Counted from the first letter of the stretch, positions 52,146 through 60,035 are shown. The stretch is DNA of 64,000 bases from CAYWKU01 sp964459325 (GCA_964459325.1 CAYWKU010000002.1:62001-126000); one strand, 5' to 3'. Translations and numbers: made by a program. Notes: generated by a model from the letters alone, not told the origin.

Positions 52146-52916
52146 ATGACTCAATACAACATTTCAATAGTAACATTTCTGGATATATTGGGATTTCGCA
52201 AATTTGTTGAAAAAAATGAATCTACTCCGGAAAAAGTTAAATCCATCCTTGACAAATTCTATGAAGTAAATTTGCCAGTTACTGAGATCCCTATAAATCT
52301 TAAAAGAACATTCATAAACTTTTCCGATTCATTCCTCAGATCAACCAATCTTTACGGTGGAACCGACAATAAAATCCAGCAGGGCACTCTATACCAGGAA
52401 ATTTTGAGTCTGGCTTATATACAAGGGACACTATTTCTGGAAGAAGAAGAAATTTTAATTCGCGGCGGAATAACGCTTGGAAAAATTTTTGCTGAAGAAG
52501 AGAAAAATATAATTTTCGGCCCAGCGTTTCATCGCGCTTATGAGTTGGAATCAGAAATAGCTTTTTATCCACGAATTATCATTGACCAGAACTTACTGGA
52601 CATTTTCGAAAAACAGGCATTTCTCGAGGATTATGATGGTAATCCTGAAGAAGAACGGGAAAAAATTAACGAGCTATTGATAGAGACAGGAGATGGCGTT
52701 TGGTTCATAAATTATCTTAAGGTTGTTTACGAAGGACTTGATAAACCAAAGTTGAAGAGAGCACTGTTGAGCAACCACCAGAGACTAATTCAGCAGGGTT
52801 GCAGAAGACATCCGAATTTGAACACGACATTCGTTAAATATGAGTGGTTGGCCAGATATCACAATAAAGTTTTCGCTCAACTCAATGAAAAGGATTCTCC
52901 TATTGAGGAAAACTAA
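52146..52916 (+). CDS. Protein resembling class III nucleotide cyclases (divergent)
   Basis: A 256-aa soluble protein, much AT-richer than its neighbours. It follows the class III adenylate/guanylate cyclase layout: FLDILGF at 11-17 (as FxDIxGF, Asp13), a second acidic position FSDSF (Asp61) 48 residues on, RGGITLGKIF at 106-115 and GPAFHRAYELE at 125-135 aligned with the G..VN.AaRLE helix. The two metal Asp positions are kept; the transition-state Asn and Arg seem to be His and Glu. It may be an active cyclase of a divergent group or a degenerate one. The ATG at 52146 has TAGGA eight nt ahead. No known effector gene is beside it. Confidence 0.55.
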   Translation: MTQYNISIVTFLDILGFRKFVEKNESTPEKVKSILDKFYEVNLPVTEIPINLKRTFINFSDSFLRSTNLYGGTDNKIQQGTLYQEILSLAYIQGTLFLEEEEILIRGGITLGKIFAEEEKNIIFGPAFHRAYELESEIAFYPRIIIDQNLLDIFEKQAFLEDYDGNPEEEREKINELLIETGDGVWFINYLKVVYEGLDKPKLKRALLSNHQRLIQQGCRRHPNLNTTFVKYEWLARYHNKVFAQLNEKDSPIEEN

Positions 52917-53034
52917 AATTATTTGAAATTCCCTTACATTCGACATATGCACCCATATCCGGCTATCTTCCTTGAAAGCGTGGTTTACGATTATTATCTA
53001 TACTGAAAAAGGAGAAAATCCGGCAACTTAAAAA

Positions 53035-54762
53035 ATGGACTCGGAGGACAAAATAATAGAGCTGAGCTCTTCGGAAAGGCAAATCAGCGCTCTCGAGCGG
53101 AAAGTCCGCAAAGTTATGGAGCTTGACCCGGCGGACAGGATGGAGGCCATACTGGCCGACAATAACGCCGCCGAGCTGGTGCAGGCCATGCCTTCCCAGG
53201 AGCTGCTCATCACCGTCAAGCAGACCGGTGAGCTGGATGCGCTCCCGCTTCTGGAAATGGCCTCCCCCGACCAGATACAGTTCCTCGTCGATGTCGAGTG
53301 GTGGTCGGGCGACGACCCCGACCCTAACCGCATACTGGACTGGCTGGCGCTTTTCGCCGACTCCGGCGAGGACTTGATATTGAAGTGGCTGAAAACCGTT
53401 GACCCGGAGTTTCTGATAACCTTGCTGGGCAAGTTCATGTGGGTCTCCAAGCCGGACGAAGGTCTTGCCCGGCCCGCTCCGCCCGAAGCGGGCGAGCCTT
53501 ACTCCATAGAAGGCACTTATCACCTTTACTTCATAGATAACGAATCCTTCAGGATAATCGCCCGGATACTGCAGATATTCGCCGCCCAGAGGAAAGACCT
53601 TTATCAGCGCATCATGGAAGGCATGGTATGGGAGCTGAGCGCGGAGACCCGGGAGTTGGCACAGAAATTGCGGTACGGCAGACTTCGCGACCGGGGAGTG
53701 CCCGACCTCGACGAGGCCATGCAGGTGTATGCCTATCTCGACAACCGCTACTTCCGCACTTTACCGATAAAAGATAAACCTGAAATACCGGTGGAGGAGG
53801 AAGTGCCCCCCAGTTTCCCGCTCAGGCAAGTCGGCGACGAACGGATGCTTTTTTTGGAGGCAATGGGCGAAATCACCGACTCCGGGACGCTGGACGGCAT
53901 CAGCCAGGAGCTTTCCCACCTCATCAACCGCGTTCTGGTGGCCGACAGGGAGGACCTCGGCGACCCCGAGGCCATATACCGCGCCGCACAGAAGGTGCGG
54001 GCTACCCTGAGCATGGGGCTTGAAGTGCCGGCGCCGGAAGGCAACCTCGACATGGCCGCCGAAATCCTGCAGAACAGGTGGCTCATCCACGTATTTCAGG
54101 TGGGGAACAGCCGGGCGCTGGAGCTTGCGCGACGCGCCCACAGAATGGCCCGCGAGGGATGGCCGGCGCAGGCGCCGCAGGCTCTGAAGCTGTTGGGCGA
54201 ACCGTTGGAGCAGGTGTTCCACGGGTTGAAAAAACCCCGGCCGGAGTATTATAAAGGCACGGCGGACGGTTATCGTTACTTCGCATCCCTGGCGGAAGTG
54301 GAAGAATCCCGCCGCGCCCTCGACAAAATCGATTACCTGGGAAAACTCTTCTTCGAGCGGCTCAAGCTTATAAATTACCAACCCGAATCGTGGTCTTTCG
54401 ACAACATCTACCCGGTGGACATCACCTTCGAAACGGTTCTGCGCACGGCTTTCGTCAACGCCGCCGCAAAAGGGCAATTCGAATACAAACCGGTAAACGC
54501 CGACGACATTCGCAAGGTTCTGAAAAACGCCTTCGAAGAATATCCTGACAGGATGGGACGAAAGCGCATCAAGGATTCGGTGCGCCGGAATATGACCGAA
54601 TACCTGGAAGGACTCGATACCGCTACCGATGAGGGGGAGAAAACGATGCGGGGCGAATTCATAGCTCATTGCCTCAATACCCTGGAAGACGAACTGGGCA
54701 GGCTCGACCCCGGAGCCCTCCTCGACCCGCGATTCATCCAGGGCATAATGCTCGAAAGGTAA
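53035..54762 (+). CDS. DUF6178 family protein
   Basis: A 575-aa cytosolic protein of a family found mainly in Desulfobacterota-like bacteria, function unknown. Almost all helical: LDPADRMEAILADNNAAELVQAMPSQELLITVKQTGELDALPLLEMASPDQIQFLVDVEWW shows the repeated short helices with 'Asp-Pro' caps seen in MgtE-N-type superhelices. Later parts are DEAMQVYAYLDNRYFRTLP and a C-terminal domain with YLEGLDTATDEGEKTMRGEFIAHCLNTLEDEL. A stop codon lies two codons before the ATG, which fixes the start; the nearest AAGGAG is about 20 nt away. The following PLP enzyme is on the same strand 50 nt on. Confidence 0.8.
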   Translation: MDSEDKIIELSSSERQISALERKVRKVMELDPADRMEAILADNNAAELVQAMPSQELLITVKQTGELDALPLLEMASPDQIQFLVDVEWWSGDDPDPNRILDWLALFADSGEDLILKWLKTVDPEFLITLLGKFMWVSKPDEGLARPAPPEAGEPYSIEGTYHLYFIDNESFRIIARILQIFAAQRKDLYQRIMEGMVWELSAETRELAQKLRYGRLRDRGVPDLDEAMQVYAYLDNRYFRTLPIKDKPEIPVEEEVPPSFPLRQVGDERMLFLEAMGEITDSGTLDGISQELSHLINRVLVADREDLGDPEAIYRAAQKVRATLSMGLEVPAPEGNLDMAAEILQNRWLIHVFQVGNSRALELARRAHRMAREGWPAQAPQALKLLGEPLEQVFHGLKKPRPEYYKGTADGYRYFASLAEVEESRRALDKIDYLGKLFFERLKLINYQPESWSFDNIYPVDITFETVLRTAFVNAAAKGQFEYKPVNADDIRKVLKNAFEEYPDRMGRKRIKDSVRRNMTEYLEGLDTATDEGEKTMRGEFIAHCLNTLEDELGRLDPGALLDPRFIQGIMLER

Positions 54763-54812
54763 TTGTTGGATTATACTCAATTGTAATGTATTTCTCTGTT
54801 TCGGAGGCGTGA

Positions 54813-56033
54813 ATGAAAAAGCCGAACATGTCCTACGAAGACTTCCGCCGGGCGCTACGGGGACACAAGCTGCCGTGCGCATTCGTAAACCTCGATGCGG
54901 TGGACAAAAACATCGAGGTCTTCTTCGACAGCGTCCGGGGCGCCGGGAAAACCATACGCATAGCCACCAAGAGCGTCAGGTGCCCCCGAATACTCGATTA
55001 CATAAAGGAAAAGGACGACGCAAACCTGGTGCGCGGCTTCATGTGCTACACGCCCTCCGAAGCCGCCTTCCTGGCCGAAAACGGATATGACGATTTGCTG
55101 GTGGCCTACCCTTCCGTGCAGCCGGCGGACCTGAAGCTGATGGCGCGTATGACCGCCGAGGAGGTGAACGTCAGCCTGGTCATCGACTCGACCGAGCATC
55201 TGGACATCATGGGAGAGGTGGGACGCAAGACCGGACTGACATTGAAGGCGGTCATCGAGCTTGACGTGGCCTACTCGCCCCTTTTCGGCAGACTCTACTT
55301 CGGCGTCAGGCGCAGCCCCGTCCGCAACGAGGAGCAGGTAATACGGCTTATCCGACACGCCGAAAAAACCGGCGGTGTTAAAGTCGCGGGTATCATGGCT
55401 TACGAGGCACAGGTGGCAGGGCTTAACGACGAAAGCCCCTACACCCGGATGCTCAACCCCATCAAGCGATGGATAAAGAAAAACTCCGTCCCCGACGTGC
55501 TCGAGCGGCGCAACAGGGTATGGCGCGCTCTTCAAAAGCAGGGCATCGAACTGGAGTTCATCAACGGCGGCGGCTCGGGCAGCGTCCGCTCAACCAGCGC
55601 CGACCCGGCGGTGACGGAAGTCACCGTCGGCTCGGGGTTTTATACTTCCCACCTGTTTCGGTACTATAGGAATCTGCCGCTGGAGCCGGCGGCATTTTTC
55701 GCCACCCAGGTGGTGCGGAAACCGATACCCGGCATGATAACCTGCCAGGGCGGCGGCTACATCGCCAGCGGCCCCGCCGGGGATGACCGGCTGCCGATGC
55801 CGTACTCCCCCGAAGGTGCACAAATGTTGGGCATGGAAGGCGCGGGGGAAGTGCAAACCCCGCTGACGCTTCCGGCGGACGCCCCCGAAATCCACCTCGG
55901 AGACCCGGTTATATGGCAGCATGCCAAGGCGGGGGAACTGATGGAGCGGTTCAACGAGCTTCTGCTGATGCGGGAAGGGATGATCGAAGACCGGGCCCTT
56001 ACCTACCGCGGCCTGGGCAAGTGCTTCCTATAA
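54813..56033 (+). CDS. Fold-type III PLP enzyme (D-threonine aldolase / alanine racemase-like)
   Basis: A 406-aa PLP enzyme. The N-terminal barrel has CAFVNLDAVDKNIEVFFD and IRIATKSVRCPRI, with PLP-binding Lys53. The C-terminal beta domain ends the D-threonine aldolase/D-serine dehydratase-like pattern (PGMITCQGGGYIASGP, VQTPLTLPADAPEIHLGDPVIWQHAKAGELMERFNELLL), where a His near the end helps bind metal in true D-threonine aldolases. The closest named group is DSD1/D-TA-like, but the substrate is not certain. GGAGG is 6 nt ahead of the ATG. Confidence 0.85.
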   Translation: MKKPNMSYEDFRRALRGHKLPCAFVNLDAVDKNIEVFFDSVRGAGKTIRIATKSVRCPRILDYIKEKDDANLVRGFMCYTPSEAAFLAENGYDDLLVAYPSVQPADLKLMARMTAEEVNVSLVIDSTEHLDIMGEVGRKTGLTLKAVIELDVAYSPLFGRLYFGVRRSPVRNEEQVIRLIRHAEKTGGVKVAGIMAYEAQVAGLNDESPYTRMLNPIKRWIKKNSVPDVLERRNRVWRALQKQGIELEFINGGGSGSVRSTSADPAVTEVTVGSGFYTSHLFRYYRNLPLEPAAFFATQVVRKPIPGMITCQGGGYIASGPAGDDRLPMPYSPEGAQMLGMEGAGEVQTPLTLPADAPEIHLGDPVIWQHAKAGELMERFNELLLMREGMIEDRALTYRGLGKCFL

Positions 56034-56101
56034 GATTTTTACATCTCCCAAAATACCGGAAGTTTCATACCACACCCTGCCGAAGGCATAGGAAGAAACT
56101 T

Positions 56102-56292
56102 GCCCGACAGGAGTATCGGGCCTACCATGATGATTCTCGAGTGCCCCTGATAGCAAAGCTATCAGGGCCCTCAAGGGCCTCCCACACCGATAGCACAGCT
56201 ATTGGTGCCACCCTTCTGTATGGTAGGCGCGGCACTCTTGCCGCGCATATTGGTTCGAGGAAATCGCTTAGAGGGCGACAAGAATGTCGCCC
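56102..56292. repeat. Cluster of five hairpins in the gap before ribD
   Basis: The 359-nt gap 56034-56392 holds no gene but five inverted repeats: GCCCGA/TCGGGC (56102-56121), CCCTGATAGC-AAA-GCTATCAGGG (56145-56167), CACCGATAGC-ACA-GCTATTGGTG (56185-56207), GCGCGGCA/TGCCGCGC (56227-56246) and GGGCGACA/TGTCGCCC (56273-56292). The second and third are variants of one unit. The last is followed by CTACCGC and T6, so it may terminate. No FMN riboswitch pattern is visible. Confidence 0.65.
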
Positions 56293-56392
56293 CTACCGCT
56301 TTTTTGAGGTTTTACAATCTCATACGAATAGCCCTTACAAGTAGAACGCATTGTATGGTTCTGCTACCATCTTCTAAATTATCAGCTTTAAC

Positions 56393-57478
56393 ATGAACAG
56401 GGACGAAAAATACATGAAACGCGCTCTCGCCCTGGCGGCCCGGGCGAAGGGCGCCACCAGCCCCAACCCCATGGTGGGGGCGGTGGTAGCGCGAGGCGAA
56501 AGGATTATCGCCGAAGGCCATCACCGCCGGGCGGGAGAAGACCACGCCGAGGTCGTCGCGCTTCGCAACGCCGGGGCCGACGCGAAAGGCGCGGAGCTTT
56601 TCCTCAACCTTGAACCCTGCTTTCACCAGGGCCGTACACCTCCCTGCACCCCCCGGGTGATAGAATCCGGCGTCAAGCGGGTAGTTGCGGGTATGACCGA
56701 CCCCAACCCGAAAACCGCCGGAAGGGGCATCGAGGCCATGCGCAGGGCGGGTATCGAAGTCAGGGTGGGTGTTCTGGAGGACGAATGCAGGCGGCTCAAC
56801 GAAGCCTTCATCCACTGGGTAACCACCGGAAAACCCTTTTGCATTCTGAAGGTCGCCATGAGCCTGGACGGCAAAATAGCCACCCGCGCCGGGCATTCTC
56901 AATGGATAACCGGCGAAAAAAGCCGCCGCGACGTGCACCGGTTGCGGGCACAAGTCGATGCCGTGATAGTGGGAGCGGGAACGGTAAGAGCCGACGACCC
57001 GTCTTTGACCGCCCGTGATGTGAAGGTCCCCAAGCAACCCCGACCCGTCATACTGTCGCCCGAGCTTAAATTGCCGGATAAGGCCAGAGTATACGACCAT
57101 CCGGCCGGTTGTATCATAGCCACCGGCTCCAAAGCCACCGCCGGGCGAAGAAAAGCGCTGGAAAAACGGGGAGTTGAAATAATCAAGCTGCCAACGGCAA
57201 AGGGACTGATTCAGTGGAAGCCGCTCATGGAAAAGCTCGGGGAGTTCAGCATGTCGAGCGTGCTCATCGAAGGCGGAGGCAGGACATTCGGCACCGCTAT
57301 AGATTCGCACGAGGTTAAGAAGGTTGTTGCCTACGTCGCGCCTATTATAATAGGTGGCGCCGGGGCGCCGGGGGCTTTCGGAGGAAAGGGAGCGTCCCTG
57401 CTTGAAGACGCCGCCCGGATGCGTGACATTCAAATCAGAAAAATGGGGGACGATATTCGGATAGAGGGATACCTTTAA
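56393..57478 (+). CDS. ribD: Bifunctional riboflavin biosynthesis deaminase/reductase
   Basis: Two successive steps of riboflavin synthesis: deamination of the pyrimidinone, then NADPH-dependent reduction of the ribosyl side chain. The deaminase zinc site is His51-Ala-Glu53, Cys76 and Cys85 (LEPCFHQGRTPPC). The reductase domain begins at about residue 145 (FCILKVAMSLDGKIATRAGHSQWITGEKSRRDVHRLR) and includes VIVGAGTVRADDPSLTAR and VLIEGGGRTFGTAI. 361 aa. No strong RBS before the ATG. Followed by ribE 9 nt on; ribBA and ribH are not in the window. Confidence 0.96.
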   Translation: MNRDEKYMKRALALAARAKGATSPNPMVGAVVARGERIIAEGHHRRAGEDHAEVVALRNAGADAKGAELFLNLEPCFHQGRTPPCTPRVIESGVKRVVAGMTDPNPKTAGRGIEAMRRAGIEVRVGVLEDECRRLNEAFIHWVTTGKPFCILKVAMSLDGKIATRAGHSQWITGEKSRRDVHRLRAQVDAVIVGAGTVRADDPSLTARDVKVPKQPRPVILSPELKLPDKARVYDHPAGCIIATGSKATAGRRKALEKRGVEIIKLPTAKGLIQWKPLMEKLGEFSMSSVLIEGGGRTFGTAIDSHEVKKVVAYVAPIIIGGAGAPGAFGGKGASLLEDAARMRDIQIRKMGDDIRIEGYL

Positions 57479-57487
57479 GGAAATCGC

Positions 57488-58123
57488 ATGTTTACCGGCT
57501 TAATACAGGACGTGGGGGAAATAGCACGTATCGAGCGCTCCGGACAGGCGGCCCGGATATGGATAAAAACCGGGCTGGATACTTCCGATTTCGGATATGG
57601 GGAAAGCATATCAATAAGCGGCGTCTGCCTTACCCTGACCGAAGTGAAGGGGAACGAATTCCGTGTGGACGTAAGTTCCGAGACCCTCTCTAAATCCTCA
57701 CTGGACAGGGCAACTCCCGGCGCCCGGGTCAACATCGAGCGCGCTCTCCAGACCGGAGACCGGTTCGGGGGGCATTTCGTGCTCGGACACGTGGACGGAG
57801 TGGGACGGGTCAGGGAAATCCGCACCGAAGGCGAGTACGTTAGAATGTCGCTCGCGGCGGAGGGGGAGCTTATCAGGTACATGGTACCCAAGGGCAGCGT
57901 GGCCGTGGACGGGGTAAGCCTGACCGTGAACGAAGTTTGGCCGGACGGATTTTCAGTGATGCTCATTCCCACTACGCTCAAAGAAACCACGTTGACATTT
58001 CGAAAAGGGGGAGATATGGTAAATATAGAAGCGGACATTATAGGTAAATACATCGAAAACTTCATCGCCGCGCGAACCGGCGGCATAACACTGGAAAAAC
58101 TCAAAGAGGAAGGCTGGAAGTAA
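57488..58123 (+). CDS. ribE: Riboflavin synthase alpha chain
   Basis: Dismutates two lumazines to riboflavin, as a trimer. MFTGLIQDVGEIARIERSG and the internal duplication are typical: domain 1 has GESISISGVCLTL and domain 2 GSVAVDGVSLTVNEV, with GHFVLGHVDGVGRV at the junction. 211 aa. Second and last gene of a short rib operon. Confidence 0.96.
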   Translation: MFTGLIQDVGEIARIERSGQAARIWIKTGLDTSDFGYGESISISGVCLTLTEVKGNEFRVDVSSETLSKSSLDRATPGARVNIERALQTGDRFGGHFVLGHVDGVGRVREIRTEGEYVRMSLAAEGELIRYMVPKGSVAVDGVSLTVNEVWPDGFSVMLIPTTLKETTLTFRKGGDMVNIEADIIGKYIENFIAARTGGITLEKLKEEGWK

Positions 58124-58162
58124 CGAAAAGGGATACCGCCCGATTGGACGGCGTCCCAAAAC

Positions 58163-58175
58163 ATAGCCTGAGGCA
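58163..58175 (+). repeat. 13-bp direct repeat, copy 1
   Basis: ATAGCCTGAGGCA, ten nt before the ATG of the MXAN_5187-type gene. The identical 13-mer recurs at 58754-58766 across that gene's stop codon, and a related AATAGCTTGATGCC is at 58829-58842. Confidence 0.6.
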
Positions 58176-58184
58176 ATAAGAGTC

Positions 58185-58757
58185 ATGGCTGAAAAAGAAC
58201 AACTGGACATGGAGACCCTCGCCAAGCTCGAGAGGGACATAGAGAACCTGAAACGGGACTACGAGCAGTATTTCATGGGCATAACCCGCCTCCCCCCGGA
58301 AAGGGAACACACCCGCATCCAGGGCCTTATAAGAAAGTATCGCAACATTTACAACCCCAACACCATGGTCAAGTTCAAGCTGGAAACCATGGTGGCGAAG
58401 TTCCAGTCTTATTCGAGGTACTGGAACCGTATCATGAGGGAGATTGAAGAAGGCCGCTACAAGCGGGACGTGTTTAAAGCCAACATGAGGAGCACTTCAT
58501 CGTCCGCCGCGGCTTCTCCATCCCAAAGCTCTTCAAAAGACTCCGAAATTGACCAGCATATCGATAAGCTCTACAAGGATTACATGACCGCGCGCACCGA
58601 ATGCAACCAATCCACCAAGGGAATGAGCAAGGAAAAGCTCAAGCAGTCCATTCAGAAGAACATGCCGGAGCTGAAGCAGAAGTACCAGGGCAAAAACATC
58701 GAGTTCCGGGTGGTGGTGGAAAACGGAAAGGCCAAGCTGAAAGCCCTCCCCAAATAG
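58185..58757 (+). CDS. MXAN_5187 C-terminal-domain-like protein
   Basis: A 190-aa soluble protein of unknown function from a family known in Myxococcus and other delta-proteobacteria. The N-terminal half is helical and charged (METLAKLERDIENLKRDYEQYFMGITRLPPEREH, IQGLIRKYRNIYNPNTMVKFKLETMVAKFQSYSRYWNRI). A Ser/Ala linker (STSSSAAASPSQSS) follows, then a C-terminal helix pair and a beta end (IEFRVVVENGKAKLKALPK). The nucleotides for the last 31 residues and the stop are repeated perfectly 968 nt downstream. It is flanked by a 13-bp direct repeat. Confidence 0.8.
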   Translation: MAEKEQLDMETLAKLERDIENLKRDYEQYFMGITRLPPEREHTRIQGLIRKYRNIYNPNTMVKFKLETMVAKFQSYSRYWNRIMREIEEGRYKRDVFKANMRSTSSSAAASPSQSSSKDSEIDQHIDKLYKDYMTARTECNQSTKGMSKEKLKQSIQKNMPELKQKYQGKNIEFRVVVENGKAKLKALPK

Positions 58758-58759
58758 CC
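58662..58759 (+). repeat. 98-bp direct repeat, left copy (3' end of MXAN_5187-type gene)
   Basis: Identical over 98 bp to 59630-59727. The left copy covers the codons from MPELKQKYQG to the stop plus GCC. The two copies bracket the MNT/HEPN gene pair. Confidence 0.95.
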
Positions 58760-58908
58760 TGAGGCACATTCCTGCCGTTGAAACATACACCAAAAGCGGA
58801 GGCCCAATAGCTTTTTTAGCTGCATCCGAATAGCTTGATGCCTATATTTTACCGTTTGTTTTGCGGGATTGTTTTTTAATGTTAACCTGTTATTAAAATA
58901 GGTGAATT

Positions 58909-59226
58909 ATGAACGGGAAGAACATATCAGAAGAGATTGAAAACATAAAAAACCAGATTATTCAGAAATACGCGCCGGAAAAGATTATTCTATTCGGCTC
59001 CGCAAATTCGGAGAACGCCTCCACGGAAGATATCGACCTGCTTATAATAAAGAAAAATGTCCCCCGACTGGGAGATGAAAGAATAAGGGAGCTTTACAAG
59101 CTGGTGGACGGCTCCCTTGCGGTGGATTACCTGGTCTATAAGCCGGATGAGGTTCAGGAGCGCCTTTCCCTTGGCGACCCTTTTATAAAAAAGATACTCA
59201 GCGAAGGGAAAGTCCTCTATGGCTGA
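58909..59226 (+). CDS. MNT-type minimal nucleotidyltransferase (MntA-like antitoxin)
   Basis: A 105-aa DNA-polymerase-beta-fold nucleotidyltransferase. KIILFGSANSENASTEDIDLLII gives the GS motif (Gly30-Ser31) and, nine residues on, the DxD metal pair Asp41 and Asp43. In MNT/HEPN (MntA/HepT) modules this protein AMPylates the HEPN toxin and silences it. It overlaps the HEPN gene by 8 nt. The 149-nt gap before it contains only AT-rich sequence and one partial repeat. The pair is inserted between two copies of the neighbouring gene's 3' end. Confidence 0.9.
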   Translation: MNGKNISEEIENIKNQIIQKYAPEKIILFGSANSENASTEDIDLLIIKKNVPRLGDERIRELYKLVDGSLAVDYLVYKPDEVQERLSLGDPFIKKILSEGKVLYG

Positions 59227-59616
59227 CCGCAGAATCGTTGAAGAATGGATAAATAAAGCCGATGACGACTTCAACTTTGCATCCGTGAACCTGGACAAAG
59301 AAAATCGCTTTTACGGCCAGATTTGCTTCCATTTTCATCAAGCTGCCGAGAAATATTTCAAAGCATTTATCATCGCTTACGACCTCGAATTCGAGAAAGT
59401 GCACGACCTCGTCAGACTTCAAAAACTATGCGCTCAAAAGGAGCTTCTCTGAGCTCTCTTTTCGACGAATGTGTAATTTTAAACGCCTGCTACATTGAAA
59501 CCCGATACCCGGTAAGCTGGCCCACTGATTACACCAGGGAAAAAGCCACGAGATGCGGAGAGGCTGCAAGAAAAATCGGTAACACCATAAAGGAAACGTT
59601 AGCCGGGAAGTCATGA
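59219..59616 (+). pseudogene. HEPN domain protein (HepT-like toxin), frameshifted
   Basis: The frame from 59219 encodes 77 aa (MADRRIVEEWINKADDDFNFA ... CFHFHQAAEKYFKAFIIAYDLEFEKVHDLVRLQKLC) and stops at 59450. HEPN homology then continues in the -1 frame (SSLFDECVILNACYIETRYP ... AARKIGNTIKETLAGKS) to the stop at 59614-59616. One base appears to have been lost near 59438-59450. The joined product would be about 132 aa, normal for this HEPN group with its HQAAEK and TRYP motifs. The truncated protein lacks the C-terminal helices. Either a dead toxin, or a sequence error. Partner of the MNT gene. Confidence 0.8.
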
Positions 59617-59629
59617 CAACCGGAAAAAT

Positions 59630-59727
59630 ATGCCGGAGCTGAAGCAGAAGTACCAGGGCAAAAACATCGAGTTCCGGGTGGTGGTGGAAAACGGAAAGGC
59701 CAAGCTGAAAGCCCTCCCCAAATAGCC
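59630..59727 (+). repeat. 98-bp direct repeat, right copy
   Basis: Perfect copy of 58662-58759, starting 13 nt after the HEPN frame ends. It carries an ATG and 31 codons of the MXAN_5187-type gene's C-terminus with its stop, but is not a gene on its own. Confidence 0.95.
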
Positions 59728-59828
59728 CGGCGCCCCCCGGATTTCTTCAAAAATTAACCTTATTATTCGGCACAAAAAACCAAGTTCTGTCAAAAATTGA
59801 ACACATTTGCCCCTGAAACCGGCTCAAC

Positions 59829-59857
59829 TTGTCTTATTTCAGGGATGGTGCTAAAAT
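59829..59857 (+). promoter_or_regulatory. Sigma-70-type promoter before structured leader
   Basis: TTGTCT (59829-59834), a 17-nt spacer and TAAAAT (59852-59857). Transcription would start near 59864, just ahead of the structured element and 170 nt before the XRE gene. Confidence 0.5.
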
Positions 59858-59877
59858 AAAATTCTAGGAGAGGACGA

Positions 59878-59947
59878 GCGGCAGTTCGACAGTCCCAACC
59901 CCTCTTTCTTCAAGTGGGAATTCTGCCGCCCGCCCCTATTCTGCGGG
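59878..59947 (+). ncRNA. Structured leader or small RNA, unassigned
   Basis: Nested inverted repeats: outer GCGGCAG (59878-59884) with CTGCCGC (59923-59929), inner TCCCA (59893-59897) with TGGGA (59915-59919), then a second hairpin CCCGC/GCGGG (59929-59947). It lies in the 308-nt gap 59728-60035, which otherwise holds no gene. It matches no riboswitch class I recognise. Confidence 0.4.
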
Positions 59948-60035
59948 ACAAAGTAAATCTTTGCCCCTATTTGCGCCTTAAATAATAGTTAATTAATTCA
60001 AGCATGTCAAGAGCAATATTGAGGATATTAAAAAG

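Noticed and set aside
43796..52916. Pycsar/CBASS-type defence pair made of the cNMP-binding protein and the cyclase-like gene
   Set aside because: The two genes are 8 kb apart with housekeeping genes between, and the cNMP protein has no effector domain.
53761..54882. 373-codon antisense frame over the DUF6178 gene
   Set aside because: No recognisable motif; it is mirrored by the third-position GC bias of the real gene.
56034..56392. FMN riboswitch or CRISPR-like array before ribD
   Set aside because: Conserved FMN-aptamer blocks are absent, and the hairpins differ from one another with no spacers of constant length.
58163..59727. Integron-type gene cassette array
   Set aside because: No attC-like pair of core sites (RYYYAAC/GTTRRRY) at the repeat boundaries and no integrase.
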